A stretch of DNA of 64,000 nt from Maribacter vaceletii (GTDB lineage: Bacteria; Bacteroidota; Bacteroidia; Flavobacteriales; Flavobacteriaceae), in NCBI RefSeq assembly GCF_003634105.1, contig NZ_RBIQ01000011.1, positions 1 through 64,000 on the forward strand, in the 5' to 3' direction. Shown here piece after piece: positions 51,763-62,062 of this stretch. How positions within the stretch are numbered: position 1 is the first letter of the stretch; each line of letters starts with the position of its first letter. The notes beneath the pieces were generated by a model. The model had not been told where the DNA came from. It ran no database searches and saw only the letters and a list, made by a program, of their open reading frames with translations. The position numbers and the translations under genes were made by a program.

Positions 51763-54045
51763 ATGGATGTATTTGTGAACTATTTATGGGGCTTTGGTAT
51801 TCTGGCCTTAATTTTTGTATTCGTAAAAAACCTTTGGGTATCTAAACAAGACGAAGGGGAAGAAAAAATGGCAAGGATAGCTAAGAACATTTCTGACGGA
51901 GCAATGGCTTTTTTAAAAGCAGAGTACAAGGTTTTAGCGGTTTTTGTAGTAGCAGTTGCTGTATTGCTTTACTTTAAAGGAAATTCTGAGGAAGGGTCTA
52001 ATGGTATGGTAGCTGTATCTTTTATTGTTGGGGCAATTTGTTCTGCATTAGCCGGGTTTATAGGTATGAAAGTAGCTACTAAAGCTAATGTTAGAACAAC
52101 GCAAGCTGCAAGAACTTCTTTAGGAAAAGCTTTAGAAGTTGCATTTGCAGGAGGAGCTGTAATGGGGCTTGGCGTAGTTGGATTAGGAGTTTTGGGTTTA
52201 AGCGGACTCTTTATGATTTATAGTGGACAAGGATGGGGTATTGGAGAAGTGTTAAATGTTCTTTCTGGATTTTCTTTAGGAGCATCTTCAATAGCTTTAT
52301 TTGCACGTGTTGGTGGAGGTATATACACTAAAGCAGCAGATGTTGGTGCAGATTTAGTAGGTAAAGTAGAGGCAGGTATTCCAGAGGATCACCCTTTAAA
52401 CCCAGCTACTATAGCTGATAATGTTGGTGATAATGTTGGGGATGTAGCAGGCATGGGAGCAGATTTGTTCGAATCTTATGTTGGCTCTATTATAGGAACA
52501 ATGGTACTTGGTGCTGTTTATGCTGGTTTACCAGAGTTTGCTTCCTCTTTTGATGGTTTAGGAGCAGTATATCTTCCATTAGTATTAGCAGCAACAGGTA
52601 TTGTTATGTCTATTCTAGGAACATTTTTTGTTCGTGTTAAGGATGGTGGAAATCCGCAAACAGCACTAAATATTGGGGAGTTTGGTTCTGCAGGTTTAAT
52701 GTTGGTTGCATCTTTTTTTATTATTCAAAAAATGCTACCAGAATCATGGGTAGAAGCAGGTGTAACTTATACTTCTATGGGAGTTTTTTGGGCTACAATA
52801 GCAGGTTTAGTTGCGGGTCTTTTAGTAGGGAAAGTAACAGAGTATTATACTGCTACGGGTAAAAAACCTGTTATGGATATAGTTAAACAATCGGAAACTG
52901 GAGCTGCAACAAATATAATAGCAGGTTTAGGTGTAGGAATGATGTCTACCGCTATTCCAATTCTTTTAATAGCGGCAGCAATTATTATTTCACATAGTCA
53001 AGCAGGTTTATATGGTATTGCTATTGCAGCAGTAGGTATGTTGGCAAATACAGGGATTCAATTAGCGGTAGATGCTTATGGTCCTATATGTGATAATGCA
53101 GGTGGTATAGCAGAAATGGCAGAGTTGCCGAGCGAAGTTCGTGAACGTACAGATAAGTTAGATGCTGTTGGTAATACAACCGCAGCAATAGGTAAAGGGT
53201 TTGCAATTGCGTCAGCAGCTTTAACGGCATTGGCATTATTTGCGGCTTTTATGAAAACAGCAAATGTAACTTCTATAGATGTTTCTAGACCAGATATTAT
53301 GGCAGGCTTATTAATTGGTGGTATGTTGCCTTTTGTTTTTTCTGCCTTGTCCATGAATGCAGTTGGTAGAGCAGCAATGGCAATGATAGAGGAAGTTCGG
53401 CGTCAGTTTAGAGATATTCCAGAATTAAAAGCTGCATTAGGTATTATGCGTAAGTATGATTCGGATATGAGTAAGGCTTCGGAAGAAGATAGAAAAATAT
53501 TTGATGCTGCAGATGGCGTTGCAGATTATGGTAAATGTATAGATATATCTACAAAAGCATCTATTAAAGAAATGGTCTTGCCAGGTTTATTAGCTATTGC
53601 TGTTCCAGTAATTGTTGGCTTTGGGGGTAAAATAGTTGGCATTGGCGGCGCAGAAATGTTAGGAGGCTTACTTGCTGGTGTTACTACTTGTGGCGTTTTA
53701 ATGGCTATTTTTCAGTCCAATGCAGGTGGTGCATGGGATAATGCAAAGAAAACTATAGAGGAAGATGGAAGAAAAGGGACAGATGTTCATAAAGCGGCAG
53801 TAGTAGGCGATACCGTTGGGGATCCTTTTAAAGATACTTCGGGGCCTTCCTTAAATATTCTTTTAAAATTAATGTCTGTTGTTGCTTTAGTAATAGCTCC
53901 TAGTATTGCAATAACCGAAGATGGTCTTGCTGAGCATACTAAGGATGCTAATAGTATAAAAGTGGAAACCACAAAAGTGGAAGGTAGCAAAGAAATGCCT
54001 ATGGCTTATGTAGCATTCGTGAATGAAGAGGAAATTAAGAAATAA
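51763..54045 (+). CDS. hppA: membrane-bound ion-pumping pyrophosphatase
   Basis: Uses pyrophosphate to pump H+ (or Na+) across the membrane. Its 760 residues have about 16 membrane segments and the catalytic [19 protein letters not shown] (about 196-214) and [27 protein letters not shown] regions. An Ala follows GNTT in [11 protein letters not shown] (about 470), which by family knowledge marks the K+-dependent group; H+ versus Na+ pumping cannot be settled by eye. The C-terminus has a hydrophilic extension of about 40 residues after the last helix. Confidence 0.95.
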   Translation: MDVFVNYLWGFGILALIFVFVKNLWVSKQDEGEEKMARIAKNISDGAMAFLKAEYKVLAVFVVAVAVLLYFKGNSEEGSNGMVAVSFIVGAICSALAGFIGMKVATKANVRTTQAARTSLGKALEVAFAGGAVMGLGVVGLGVLGLSGLFMIYSGQGWGIGEVLNVLSGFSLGASSIALFARVGGGIYTKAADVGADLVGKVEAGIPEDHPLNPATIADNVGDNVGDVAGMGADLFESYVGSIIGTMVLGAVYAGLPEFASSFDGLGAVYLPLVLAATGIVMSILGTFFVRVKDGGNPQTALNIGEFGSAGLMLVASFFIIQKMLPESWVEAGVTYTSMGVFWATIAGLVAGLLVGKVTEYYTATGKKPVMDIVKQSETGAATNIIAGLGVGMMSTAIPILLIAAAIIISHSQAGLYGIAIAAVGMLANTGIQLAVDAYGPICDNAGGIAEMAELPSEVRERTDKLDAVGNTTAAIGKGFAIASAALTALALFAAFMKTANVTSIDVSRPDIMAGLLIGGMLPFVFSALSMNAVGRAAMAMIEEVRRQFRDIPELKAALGIMRKYDSDMSKASEEDRKIFDAADGVADYGKCIDISTKASIKEMVLPGLLAIAVPVIVGFGGKIVGIGGAEMLGGLLAGVTTCGVLMAIFQSNAGGAWDNAKKTIEEDGRKGTDVHKAAVVGDTVGDPFKDTSGPSLNILLKLMSVVALVIAPSIAITEDGLAEHTKDANSIKVETTKVEGSKEMPMAYVAFVNEEEIKK

Positions 54046-54069
54046 TAATTTTAGTAAATTTATATTTAG

Positions 54070-54099
54070 CCGTCTTGCATTATGTAAGACGGTTTTTTT
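54070..54099 (+). terminator. terminator of hppA
   Basis: Stem ccgtcttgca with tgtaagacgg (54070-54079, 54083-54092, one G-T pair) and seven T. Confidence 0.87.
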
Positions 54100-54129
54100 A
54101 TACTTTTAATTTCTGGTGAAATTAAAGCT

Positions 54130-55128
54130 ATGTTTAAGAAAGATAAGTTGCAAATAATACCTTTTAAAACCTATGGGACATTAACTCATATGTATTTACG
54201 AGGTAGAACTTTAGAGGATGAAAATATAGATATAAATAAAAAAGGGATTTGGCCAGTATTTATAAGTACCTGGAAGAGGTTTGAAACAGACGAAATAAGA
54301 TTTGCTTCAATACATATACAAGTAAAAAATAAAGAACAAGAAAAAACAATTACCGATTCTGAAGGCTATTATATTTTTAATAAAGAAATAGAAGATTTGT
54401 CAGAAATTGTTTCTAAAGACGGGTGGGTTTCTTATAAAGTAGCTTACGCGAAACCAGAAGAGTATACAAAAAGGATAGTTTCTGAAAATCGTTTTTGTGG
54501 AGAAATGTTGGTGGTTTTACCAGAATCTGAATACGGAATTATTAGTGATATAGATGATACTATTTTGCATACAGGTGTTGCTTCAAAACTTAAATGGAAA
54601 GCAGTTTTTAATACTTTTTTTGTTAATGTATTACATCGCAAAGCTTTAGAAGGGACTGCAGATTTTTATATGCAATTGCATAAAGGAAAATCTAAAAATA
54701 ATTGTAACCCAGTTTTTTATGTAAGTAATAGTCCTTGGAATTTATACAAGTATTTAGAGATTTTTTTAAATGGAAATAATTTTCCAAAGGGAGCAATACT
54801 ATTACGAAATTTAAAATTTTTGTTCGATAAAACTCCAAAGTCAAAAATATCACATAAGCATCATGAAATTCAAAATATATTAAATACGTATCCAGATTTA
54901 TCCTTTATACTAATTGGGGATTGTGGAGAGCATGACCCAGATATATATGTAGATATAGTTGCTAAAAACCCAAACAGAATAACTTCTATTTATTTAAGGT
55001 CTGTAAAAAGTAAAAAGAAAATGCTTCGTGTAAAAAAGTTGTTTCAGGACTATAAAGATGTGGACGTTTTGTTAGTTTATAATACTAAAGAAGCAATTGA
55101 TCATGCAAAAATGAAAGGCTTTATTTAA
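54130..55128 (+). CDS. App1-like phosphatidate phosphatase domain protein (DUF2183)
   Basis: A 332-residue protein of the App1 family. HAD-type catalytic motif SDIDDT (D140, D142/D143, T144), VFYVSNSPWNLY (Ser motif) around 198-209, and LIGDCGEHDPDIY (acidic motif) near 260-272. Yeast App1 is a phosphatidate phosphatase; in bacteria the substrate is unproven. No signal peptide is visible. It ends 6 bases before the convergent pepE. Confidence 0.88.
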   Translation: MFKKDKLQIIPFKTYGTLTHMYLRGRTLEDENIDINKKGIWPVFISTWKRFETDEIRFASIHIQVKNKEQEKTITDSEGYYIFNKEIEDLSEIVSKDGWVSYKVAYAKPEEYTKRIVSENRFCGEMLVVLPESEYGIISDIDDTILHTGVASKLKWKAVFNTFFVNVLHRKALEGTADFYMQLHKGKSKNNCNPVFYVSNSPWNLYKYLEIFLNGNNFPKGAILLRNLKFLFDKTPKSKISHKHHEIQNILNTYPDLSFILIGDCGEHDPDIYVDIVAKNPNRITSIYLRSVKSKKKMLRVKKLFQDYKDVDVLLVYNTKEAIDHAKMKGFI

Positions 55129-55134
55129 AAGAAT

Positions 55135-55845
55135 TTACTTTAAGTATAGTAGAGAAGTGTTTGGAGGCACTTCAACAGGTTCTTTATTCTGTTCAAAAAT
55201 TCTTGCAGAAAGTTCTTTTCCTTCAAGAATACATTGATTGTTTTTTAGTCGAATCCAGCTACCTTCACGTAAACCAATAACAGGAGTTTTGTTAAACTGA
55301 TGAAACTCTTTTATTCTAGTTTCTCTTGTTTCTCCTTTGTGTGTAGATTTTGGGTCTGGATCTAAATAATGTGCATTAATATTAAAAGGGGTAATATGCA
55401 ATGTAGTAAAGCTAGGAGGGTAAACTATAGGCATATCATTAGTAGTTTTCATGCTAACGCCAGCAATATTACTTCCTGCACTAGTTCCTAAATAGGGAGT
55501 GCCTTCTAGAATTTTTTTTCTTAAAGGATTTATAAGTTGTAACTCGTATAACTTAGCGACTAAGACAAATGTGTTTCCTCCTCCAGTAAAAATTCCTTTA
55601 GCATTATTAATAGCTTTTATAGGGTCATCAAAAGTATGAACGCCAATAAGTTTTTTGTTAATTTTCTGAAATCCTTTTTTTGCTATTGTAGTATATTCTT
55701 CATGTGAAATACCGCTTGGTCTAGCGTAAGGAATAAATAGAACTTCATCCGTATTACGGAATAATTCTTTTAACTCATTAAAAAGATATTCTAAATAACT
55801 GCTATTGTGAATAGTAGATGTGCTGGCTAGAATACAGTTGATCAT
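55135..55845 (-). CDS. pepE: dipeptidase E (peptidase S51)
   Basis: Serine peptidase that cleaves Asp-X dipeptides. Its 236 residues have the nucleophile Ser122 in LGTSAGSN and the FTGGGNTFVL stretch (about 86-95). The family's class-I glutaminase-like fold and size fit PepE; longer cyanophycinases are excluded by length. Its start directly follows the kinase stop (adjacent, no gap), so the two are one unit. Confidence 0.9.
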   Translation of the reverse strand: MINCILASTSTIHNSSYLEYLFNELKELFRNTDEVLFIPYARPSGISHEEYTTIAKKGFQKINKKLIGVHTFDDPIKAINNAKGIFTGGGNTFVLVAKLYELQLINPLRKKILEGTPYLGTSAGSNIAGVSMKTTNDMPIVYPPSFTTLHITPFNINAHYLDPDPKSTHKGETRETRIKEFHQFNKTPVIGLREGSWIRLKNNQCILEGKELSARIFEQNKEPVEVPPNTSLLYLK

Positions 55846-56460
55846 TTAAAAAAGACCATTTATTTCCGCATCAATCTTATTTATAACTTGCCCTAAATCT
55901 TCGGGCTTGTCCACAAAATCTAATTGATCTACATCAATAATTAATAATTTACCTTTAGTGTAATTATGAGCCCATGCCTCATAACGTTCATTTAGTCTAC
56001 TTAAATAATCTATAGAAATACTATTTTCATAATCTCTACCACGTTTATGAATTTGTTTTACCAAGTTTGGGATAGAACTTCTTAGGTAAATAAGTAATTC
56101 TGGTGGCTGTACTAAAGACTCCATTAGTTCAAAAAGACCAGTATAGTTGCTAAAATCTCTATTTGTCATTAAACCCATAGCGTGTAAGTTAGGGGCAAAT
56201 ATATGAGCATCTTCATATATAGTTCTATCTTGAATAATGCTTTTTCCACTTTCTCTAATTTCAAGAATTTGTCTATATCTATTATTTAAAAAATAGATTT
56301 GCAAATTAAAACTCCAACGTTCCATTTGATTATAAAAGTCATCTAGGTAAGGGTTATCGGCAACTTCTTCAAAATGGGGTTCCCATTTATAATGCTTGGC
56401 TAATAATTTGGTTAAAGAGGTTTTTCCGGCACCAATATTTCCTGCTACAGCAATATGCAT
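55846..56460 (-). CDS. deoxynucleoside kinase
   Basis: Phosphorylates deoxynucleosides (dAdo/dGuo or dCyd type) in salvage. Its 204 residues have the P-loop GNIGAGKTSL (7-16), the FEEVADNPYLDDFY substrate region (about 35-48), the QDRTIYEDAHIF ERS-like motif (about 87-98) and an Arg-rich lid KRGRDYE. Specificity is not determinable by eye. Genes for a nucleoside importer and cytidine deaminase are also in the window. Confidence 0.92.
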   Translation of the reverse strand: MHIAVAGNIGAGKTSLTKLLAKHYKWEPHFEEVADNPYLDDFYNQMERWSFNLQIYFLNNRYRQILEIRESGKSIIQDRTIYEDAHIFAPNLHAMGLMTNRDFSNYTGLFELMESLVQPPELLIYLRSSIPNLVKQIHKRGRDYENSISIDYLSRLNERYEAWAHNYTKGKLLIIDVDQLDFVDKPEDLGQVINKIDAEINGLF

Positions 56461-56634
56461 TTTTTAGATGTTTTTATAGTTATGATAATAAGAAAAAAAT
56501 ATTGCCATACAATATACAAGATAACAATAGGATGGTAAAATGTTTATGTAAATATCCGTTAAAAAATATTTTAAAAAAGATAATTAAACCTTTACGGAAA
56601 ATAGAAGTCTAAATTTTAATTAAATACACGAAGT

Positions 56635-57513
56635 ATGAAAAAGAATATTTTTTTTATCGCATTATTAATAATGACCTCTTCTTATGCTCAAGATTTTCAG
56701 GGTAAGGCAGTTTATGAGTCTAAAACAAGTGTTGATTTATCCAATTTTGGAAGACCAGATATGCCTGAAGAAGACAAAAAGAGAATTAAAGAACGTATTA
56801 AAAGAAATTTTGAAAAGACTTTTGTTTTGTCTTTTAATAAAATAGAAGCCTTGTATTTAGAAGAAAAGAGGTTAGAGCAACCTGGAAATAACAGAGGCAG
56901 CTTTAGGGGTTTTGCTTTTAATGTAAGTGGTAAATATTACAAAAATATAAAAGAGGAAAAGTATATTAATCAAAAAGAAATGTTTGGAAAAGTGTTTCTA
57001 ATTAAAGATGAGTTGCCCAGTTTATCTTGGGTTATGGGGTCAGAAACAAAGCAAATTGGACAATATTTGTGTTATAAAGCAACTGCACTTAAAGCTGTAG
57101 ACCCTGCAAGTGTTTTAAATTTTAGACCGCCAGGAAGACCAGGGGGAAATAGAGAGCAGGATGCTAAAAAAGATTCTGTAAGTAAGGAAAATTCTCTATT
57201 TAAAGATAAAGAAAAAACAAAAGAAATAGAGGTTACTGCCTGGTATACTTTGGATATACCAATAAGTCAAGGTCCTGGAGAATATTGGGGTTTACCTGGA
57301 TTAATATTGGAGGTGAATGCGGATAAGACTACTATTTTGTGTTCTAAAATTATAATAAATTCAAAAGATAAAGAAATAATTGAAGCGCCAAAAAAAGGAA
57401 AAGAAATTACTCAAGAAAAATATAATAAAGTACTGAAAGCTAAAATGAAAGAGTTTTCAGAAAGACCTAGAAATGGTCCAGGTTCAAGGGGAGGTAATAG
57501 ACCTAGAAATTAA
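56635..57513 (+). CDS. GLPGLI family protein
   Basis: A 292-residue exported protein with a signal peptide (ends SYAQ, about 19) and the name-giving GLPGLILEV motif (about 222-230) within GEYWGLPGLI. The C-terminus is basic and rich in Arg/Pro/Gly/Asn. The family is widespread in Bacteroidota and has no known function. It ends 17 bases before the barrel gene, a recurring pairing that suggests a shared surface task. Confidence 0.88.
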   Translation: MKKNIFFIALLIMTSSYAQDFQGKAVYESKTSVDLSNFGRPDMPEEDKKRIKERIKRNFEKTFVLSFNKIEALYLEEKRLEQPGNNRGSFRGFAFNVSGKYYKNIKEEKYINQKEMFGKVFLIKDELPSLSWVMGSETKQIGQYLCYKATALKAVDPASVLNFRPPGRPGGNREQDAKKDSVSKENSLFKDKEKTKEIEVTAWYTLDIPISQGPGEYWGLPGLILEVNADKTTILCSKIIINSKDKEIIEAPKKGKEITQEKYNKVLKAKMKEFSERPRNGPGSRGGNRPRN

Positions 57514-57530
57514 TAATGTATATGTATTTA

Positions 57531-60206
57531 ATGGAAAAAATTCTAATAGGTTTTTTAATATTTTTTTCTCTTTTTGCTAGTGCTCAAAAAATCACAATTG
57601 AAGGTGTTGTAACAGATAGTTTGGGAAGCGCTTTGGAAATGGCGAATGTAGTTGCAATTAATATAGAAACTAAAGGGTTAGATGGATTTGGAATAACAAA
57701 TCCAGAGGGTAAGTATAAAATAAATGTAAAGGCAAATACTATGTATAATTTAAGGTTTAGTTACTTAGGTTTTGAGCCAAAAGAATATACCATTAGTGTT
57801 GCAGAAAGTGATATACAGAAAAATACAATTTTAGTAGAACAAGCCGAAAATTTAGATGAAGTAGAAGTTGTTTACGAAATGCCTGTAACTGTAAAAGGAG
57901 ATACTATTGTATATAATACGGATTCTTTTGTAAGTGGTACCGAAAAAAAATTAGAAGATGTACTTTCTAAATTACCAGGGGTAGAAGTTAGTGATGAAGG
58001 TGAGATTGAGGTGGAAGGGAAAACCGTTACAAAAGTAATGGTAAATGGGAAGGATTTTTTTGATGGAGATTCTAAACTTGCAGCAAAGAATATACCTGCA
58101 AACGCTTTAGATAAAATAGAAGTTTTACGTAACTACTCTGAAGTATCTCAATTAAGAGGTGTTACAAATAATGAAGATAATGTAGCACTGAATATTAAGC
58201 TGAAAACTGGAAAAGAAAAGTTCTGGTTTGGAGAAATTACGGGTGGTGTTGGTTTAGATGACCGCTATTTGGCCCATCCAAAATTATTTTTTTATAGTCC
58301 AAAGTATAGTATTAATATTTTAACCGATGTGAATAATATAGGGGAACTTGCTTTTACCAATAGGGATTATAGAAGGTTTACTGGTGGTTTTAGAACTAGG
58401 ACAGGAAACACAGGAACTAGTTTTTCTGTAGGAGAAGGAGGGTTAGGTTTGTCTCAATTACAAAATAATAAGGCTAAAGAAATAAATGCAAGATTTGGTG
58501 CAATAAACTTTAGTTATTCTCCAAATAAGATTTTAGGACTTAGTGGTTTTGCTATTTATTCTTACAGTAATACGCTACTAGAAACAAGTGCTAAAAGGAG
58601 TTATATAAGTAGTAATGAAGAAGAAATTACGACAACAAACACAGACCAAACATCTAATTTAGGATTGTTAAAATTTAGCGCTTCTTATAAGCCTAGTGAA
58701 AATTTACAAGTAGAGTATGATATTTTATCAAAATTCTCCGGATCTGAGGAAAACGTAGATAATTTGTCTATTGCAGATGTTACAGATCAAATTACAGAAA
58801 ATAAAGAACAAACACCAACGAGTGTTAATCAAAACGCAAATGTTTATTATACTTTGAATGAAGATAATATTTTAGCTTTTGAAGGTCAATATTTAATACA
58901 AACAGAAGATCCTTTTTACAATGCAATTAGAGAAGTGCAACCTTTTGTAAATATATTGCCTTTAGATGATACACAGTCCAATTTTGATATAAATCAAGAA
59001 AGGAAAGTAAAGACTAATAAGTTAGACTTTAAAGCAGATTATTACTATGTTACAGGGGCCAAAAGTAATATTAATTTTACTTTAGGAGTTACGCAAAGTA
59101 GTCAAGATTTTGATTCTAGAATATTTCAAATATTAGATGACGAATCAAAGCTTTCTTTTGCAGATAATGACCTTAATAATAGAGTTAATTTTAAATTTTC
59201 AGATATTTTTTTAGGTTTCCATTATAAATTAATTGCTGGTAATTTTACAATAAACCCAGGTATAATAGCACATAATTATCAAGCTAAAAACGAACAATTA
59301 GGAACCAAGGTTTCTAATGAGTTAGTAAATGTTGTTCCAGATTTATTTATAAACTATAAACTAAAGGAATCTGAAAATATTAGATTTAATTACACGGTAA
59401 CAAGAAATTTTTCGGACATAGAAAAATTTGCAAACGCGTATGTGTTTAGTAATTACAACTCCCTTTATCAGGGTAATAGAGATTTAGAAAGCGCACTTTA
59501 TCATAATGTAAGCCTTAATTTTTTTAGTTTTAGTATGTTTAATATGCAGAACATCTTTGCAAGATTAAACTATAGCAAACGTATAGATGCTTTTAAGAAT
59601 AATAGTAGTATAGTAGGCATAAATCAAGTAACCTCTACAATAAACTCTAATTTAGAAGATGAGGTTTTATCTGGATCAGCTAATTATCAAAGAACTTTTG
59701 GAAAAATAAAAGTAAGTGCAAGAGCATCTTTATCTTATTCTAGTTTAAATAATATTATTAATAATAACCCTAGTATATCAGAATCTTTAACACAAAGTTA
59801 TAAAGGCTCTTTGGCAACAAGTTTTAAAAATGCACCTAATTTAGAATTAGGGTATAATTACGCAATTAATAATTACGATAATGGAGGGAATGAAACCACA
59901 TTTTATACAAGCACACCATTTATAGAGTTTAATGCTTCTTTTCTAAAGAATTTTATTTTTAAGTCAGACTTTAATTATTATAAATATAATGATGCAGAAA
60001 ATACGGTAGAGAACGAATATGGTTTTTTAAATGCAGATGTATCATATCAAAAAAAAGATAGTAAATGGGAATATAGTATCCAACTTACAAACCTATTAAA
60101 TAATACAGAATTAAATCAAGATACTTTTAATGAATTATTTTATAGAACATCAACTTATATAGTGCAGCCTAGATATGCAATGTTTAAAGTTACATACAAT
60201 TTATAG
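57531..60206 (+). CDS. outer-membrane beta-barrel protein with carboxypeptidase-like N-domain
   Basis: A large (891-residue) TonB-receptor-like outer-membrane protein. Start chosen at MEKILIGFLIFF, which gives a proper signal peptide ending SAQ; an ATG 15 bases upstream is possible. Layout: CarboxypepD-regulatory-like domain (about 20-100), a plug-like domain (about 115-230, LSKLPGVEVSDEGEIEV), then barrel strands to the end (YAMFKVTYNL). No TonB box can be named with confidence. The substrate is unknown; its partner is the GLPGLI protein. Confidence 0.87.
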   Translation: MEKILIGFLIFFSLFASAQKITIEGVVTDSLGSALEMANVVAINIETKGLDGFGITNPEGKYKINVKANTMYNLRFSYLGFEPKEYTISVAESDIQKNTILVEQAENLDEVEVVYEMPVTVKGDTIVYNTDSFVSGTEKKLEDVLSKLPGVEVSDEGEIEVEGKTVTKVMVNGKDFFDGDSKLAAKNIPANALDKIEVLRNYSEVSQLRGVTNNEDNVALNIKLKTGKEKFWFGEITGGVGLDDRYLAHPKLFFYSPKYSINILTDVNNIGELAFTNRDYRRFTGGFRTRTGNTGTSFSVGEGGLGLSQLQNNKAKEINARFGAINFSYSPNKILGLSGFAIYSYSNTLLETSAKRSYISSNEEEITTTNTDQTSNLGLLKFSASYKPSENLQVEYDILSKFSGSEENVDNLSIADVTDQITENKEQTPTSVNQNANVYYTLNEDNILAFEGQYLIQTEDPFYNAIREVQPFVNILPLDDTQSNFDINQERKVKTNKLDFKADYYYVTGAKSNINFTLGVTQSSQDFDSRIFQILDDESKLSFADNDLNNRVNFKFSDIFLGFHYKLIAGNFTINPGIIAHNYQAKNEQLGTKVSNELVNVVPDLFINYKLKESENIRFNYTVTRNFSDIEKFANAYVFSNYNSLYQGNRDLESALYHNVSLNFFSFSMFNMQNIFARLNYSKRIDAFKNNSSIVGINQVTSTINSNLEDEVLSGSANYQRTFGKIKVSARASLSYSSLNNIINNNPSISESLTQSYKGSLATSFKNAPNLELGYNYAINNYDNGGNETTFYTSTPFIEFNASFLKNFIFKSDFNYYKYNDAENTVENEYGFLNADVSYQKKDSKWEYSIQLTNLLNNTELNQDTFNELFYRTSTYIVQPRYAMFKVTYNL

Positions 60207-60242
60207 GCAAAAGCAAACTGGGTAATTTTTTAAGAGATATTA

Positions 60243-60274
60243 TTTTGACATATTTTGGAATAACATTATTTTTG
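60243..60274 (+). promoter_or_regulatory. metK promoter
   Basis: TTTTG at 60243-60247, 19 bases, then TATTTTTG at 60267-60274: a full match to the Bacteroidota consensus. Transcription would start near 60281, just ahead of the SAM-II aptamer. Confidence 0.85.
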
Positions 60275-60285
60275 AAAAATAAACC

Positions 60286-60336
60286 TACGAGGAAAGATTT
60301 GACTGCTTGCAACCTCTAAAAAATGCTAAAACAGAT
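60286..60336 (+). ncRNA. SAM-II riboswitch
   Basis: Matches the SAM-II (SAM-alpha) plan: P1 gagg (60289-60292) with cctc (60313-60316), a loop with GATTTGACTG and TTGCAA, then TAAAAAATGCTAAAACAG. The loop ctg can pair with the tail cag to give the H-type pseudoknot; this pair replaces the CC/GG pair of the crystallised example as I recall it. It lies between the promoter and metK. No T-run terminator follows, so control at the level of translation is likely. Confidence 0.88.
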
Positions 60337-60413
60337 ATTATTACACCTTTATAGGGTATTCTATCTATTTACTTTTTTATTTTGCGTGCTACTTTCCTTT
60401 TTAAAAAAGAATT

Positions 60414-61670
60414 ATGTCTTATTTATTTACGTCAGAATCTGTTAGTGAAGGACACCCAGATAAAGTTGCAGACCAAATTAGCGATGCATTATTAGATAGT
60501 TTTTTGGCATTTGATCCCGAAAGTAAAGTTGCTTGTGAAACTCTAGTTACAACAGGTCAAGTAGTTTTGGCAGGAGAGGTAAAAAGTGATACCTATTTAG
60601 ATGTTCAAAATATAGCAAGAGAGGTAATAAATAAAATTGGATACACTAAAGGTGAGTATCAATTTAGTGGAGATTCCTGTGGTGTTATATCTCTTATTCA
60701 TGAACAATCTAAAGAGATAAATCAAGGAGTAGATAGAGGTAAAAAAGAAGAACAAGGAGCAGGGGATCAAGGAATGATGTTTGGTTATGCAACTAAAGAA
60801 ACAGAAAATTATATGCCTTTGGCATTAGATATTTCTCATAAAATTCTTCAAGTTTTAGCAGAGCTAAGAAGAGAAAATAAAGAAATTAGTTATTTAAGAC
60901 CAGATGCCAAGTCGCAAGTAACTATAGAATATTCCGATGAAAATGTTCCACAACGCATAGATACAATTGTAGTTTCTACACAACATGATGCTTTTAATGA
61001 TAATGATGAGGTAATGTTAGCAAAGATTAAGGAAGACATAGTGTCTATCTTAATTCCAAGAGTAAAGTCTCAATTACCAAGTACTATTCAGACTTTGTTT
61101 GATGATAAAATTAAATATCATATAAACCCAACAGGGAAATTTGTAATTGGTGGCCCTCATGGAGATACCGGTTTAACAGGGCGTAAAATAATTGTAGATA
61201 CTTATGGTGGTAAGGGTGCACATGGTGGTGGTGCTTTTAGTGGCAAAGATCCAAGTAAGGTAGACCGTAGTGCGGCTTATGCTGCAAGACATGTAGCTAA
61301 AAATTTAGTTGCGGCTGGTGTTTCTAATGAAATATTAGTGCAAGTAAGTTATGCTATTGGTGTAGTAGAGCCAACCTCTATTTTTGTAGATACTTATGGC
61401 ACAGCAAATGTAGATTTAACGGATGGTGAAATTGCAGAAAAAGTAGCAAAGTTGTTTGATATGCGTCCATTTGCTATAGAAGAACGTTTGAAATTACGTA
61501 ATCCTATTTATTTAGAATCAGCAGCATATGGTCATATGGGAAAAGAACCAAAAACGATTACAAAAGTTTTTGAATCTCCTTATAATGGTAGAGTAGAGAA
61601 AGAAGTAGAATTGTTTACTTGGGAGAAATTAGATATGGTAGATAAAGTAAAAGCAAGTTTTAGTATATAA
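60414..61670 (+). CDS. metK: S-adenosylmethionine synthetase
   Basis: Makes SAM from methionine and ATP. Its 418 residues have the [16 protein letters not shown] start (about 14-29), [12 protein letters not shown] (about 117-128) and the P-loop-like [21 protein letters not shown] (start about 246). Control by an upstream SAM-II riboswitch gives product feedback on its own gene. The 78 bases between aptamer and ATG contain no clear additional hairpin. Confidence 0.97.
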   Translation: MSYLFTSESVSEGHPDKVADQISDALLDSFLAFDPESKVACETLVTTGQVVLAGEVKSDTYLDVQNIAREVINKIGYTKGEYQFSGDSCGVISLIHEQSKEINQGVDRGKKEEQGAGDQGMMFGYATKETENYMPLALDISHKILQVLAELRRENKEISYLRPDAKSQVTIEYSDENVPQRIDTIVVSTQHDAFNDNDEVMLAKIKEDIVSILIPRVKSQLPSTIQTLFDDKIKYHINPTGKFVIGGPHGDTGLTGRKIIVDTYGGKGAHGGGAFSGKDPSKVDRSAAYAARHVAKNLVAAGVSNEILVQVSYAIGVVEPTSIFVDTYGTANVDLTDGEIAEKVAKLFDMRPFAIEERLKLRNPIYLESAAYGHMGKEPKTITKVFESPYNGRVEKEVELFTWEKLDMVDKVKASFSI

Positions 61671-61685
61671 TTTTAGAGTATTATA

Positions 61686-61715
61686 GGCTATAAATAAGAT
61701 TTCTTGTTTATAGCC
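61686..61715 (+). terminator. hairpin after metK, possible weak terminator
   Basis: Perfect 9-bp stem (ggctataaa with tttatagcc) around a 12-base loop, 15 bases past the metK stop. The T run expected of an intrinsic terminator is missing. Confidence 0.4.
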
Positions 61716-61783
61716 GTTATTAAAGTAAAATAATAAAATTGTTATTTTATTAATAAAAAATAGGCAAATAAACTTTTGGAGTA

Positions 61784-61791
61784 TATATTTG
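61784..61791 (+). promoter_or_regulatory. metY promoter -7 element
   Basis: TATATTTG fits TAnnTTTG and lies about 30 bases before the SAM-I riboswitch. A -33 TTG at the usual spacing is not visible. Confidence 0.5.
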
Positions 61792-61820
61792 CATCATATT
61801 AAGTTCAAATACATATTGAA

Positions 61821-61940
61821 TTGTTATCAAGAAAGGCGGAGGGATTAGACCCTGTGAAACCTTAGCAACCCTTTGTTTAACAAAGAAGGTGCTAAATTCT
61901 ACCAGAGAAATCAGAGAATGATTTATAAGGCAGATAACGA
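61821..61940 (+). ncRNA. SAM-I (S-box) riboswitch
   Basis: Clear S-box aptamer: P1 gttatc (61823-61828) with gataac (61933-61938), the conserved AAGAAAGGCGGAGGGA and ACCCTGTGAAACCTTAGCAACC stretch, then AAGGTGCTAAATTCTACC. A small hairpin (gctatg-tta-catagc, 61946-61960) follows without a strong T run, so the mode of control (termination or translation) is not clear. It leads the metY-metX operon. Confidence 0.95.
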
Positions 61941-62062
61941 AATAAGCTATGTTACATAGCAACTTTCCAATTTCTTTTTAACTTTTTGATTTTACTTATT
62001 TTACAAAGTCGGTATTATAAGATTTGAATTTTTTTATCAATTAACTAAAAAAATCAAAAATC

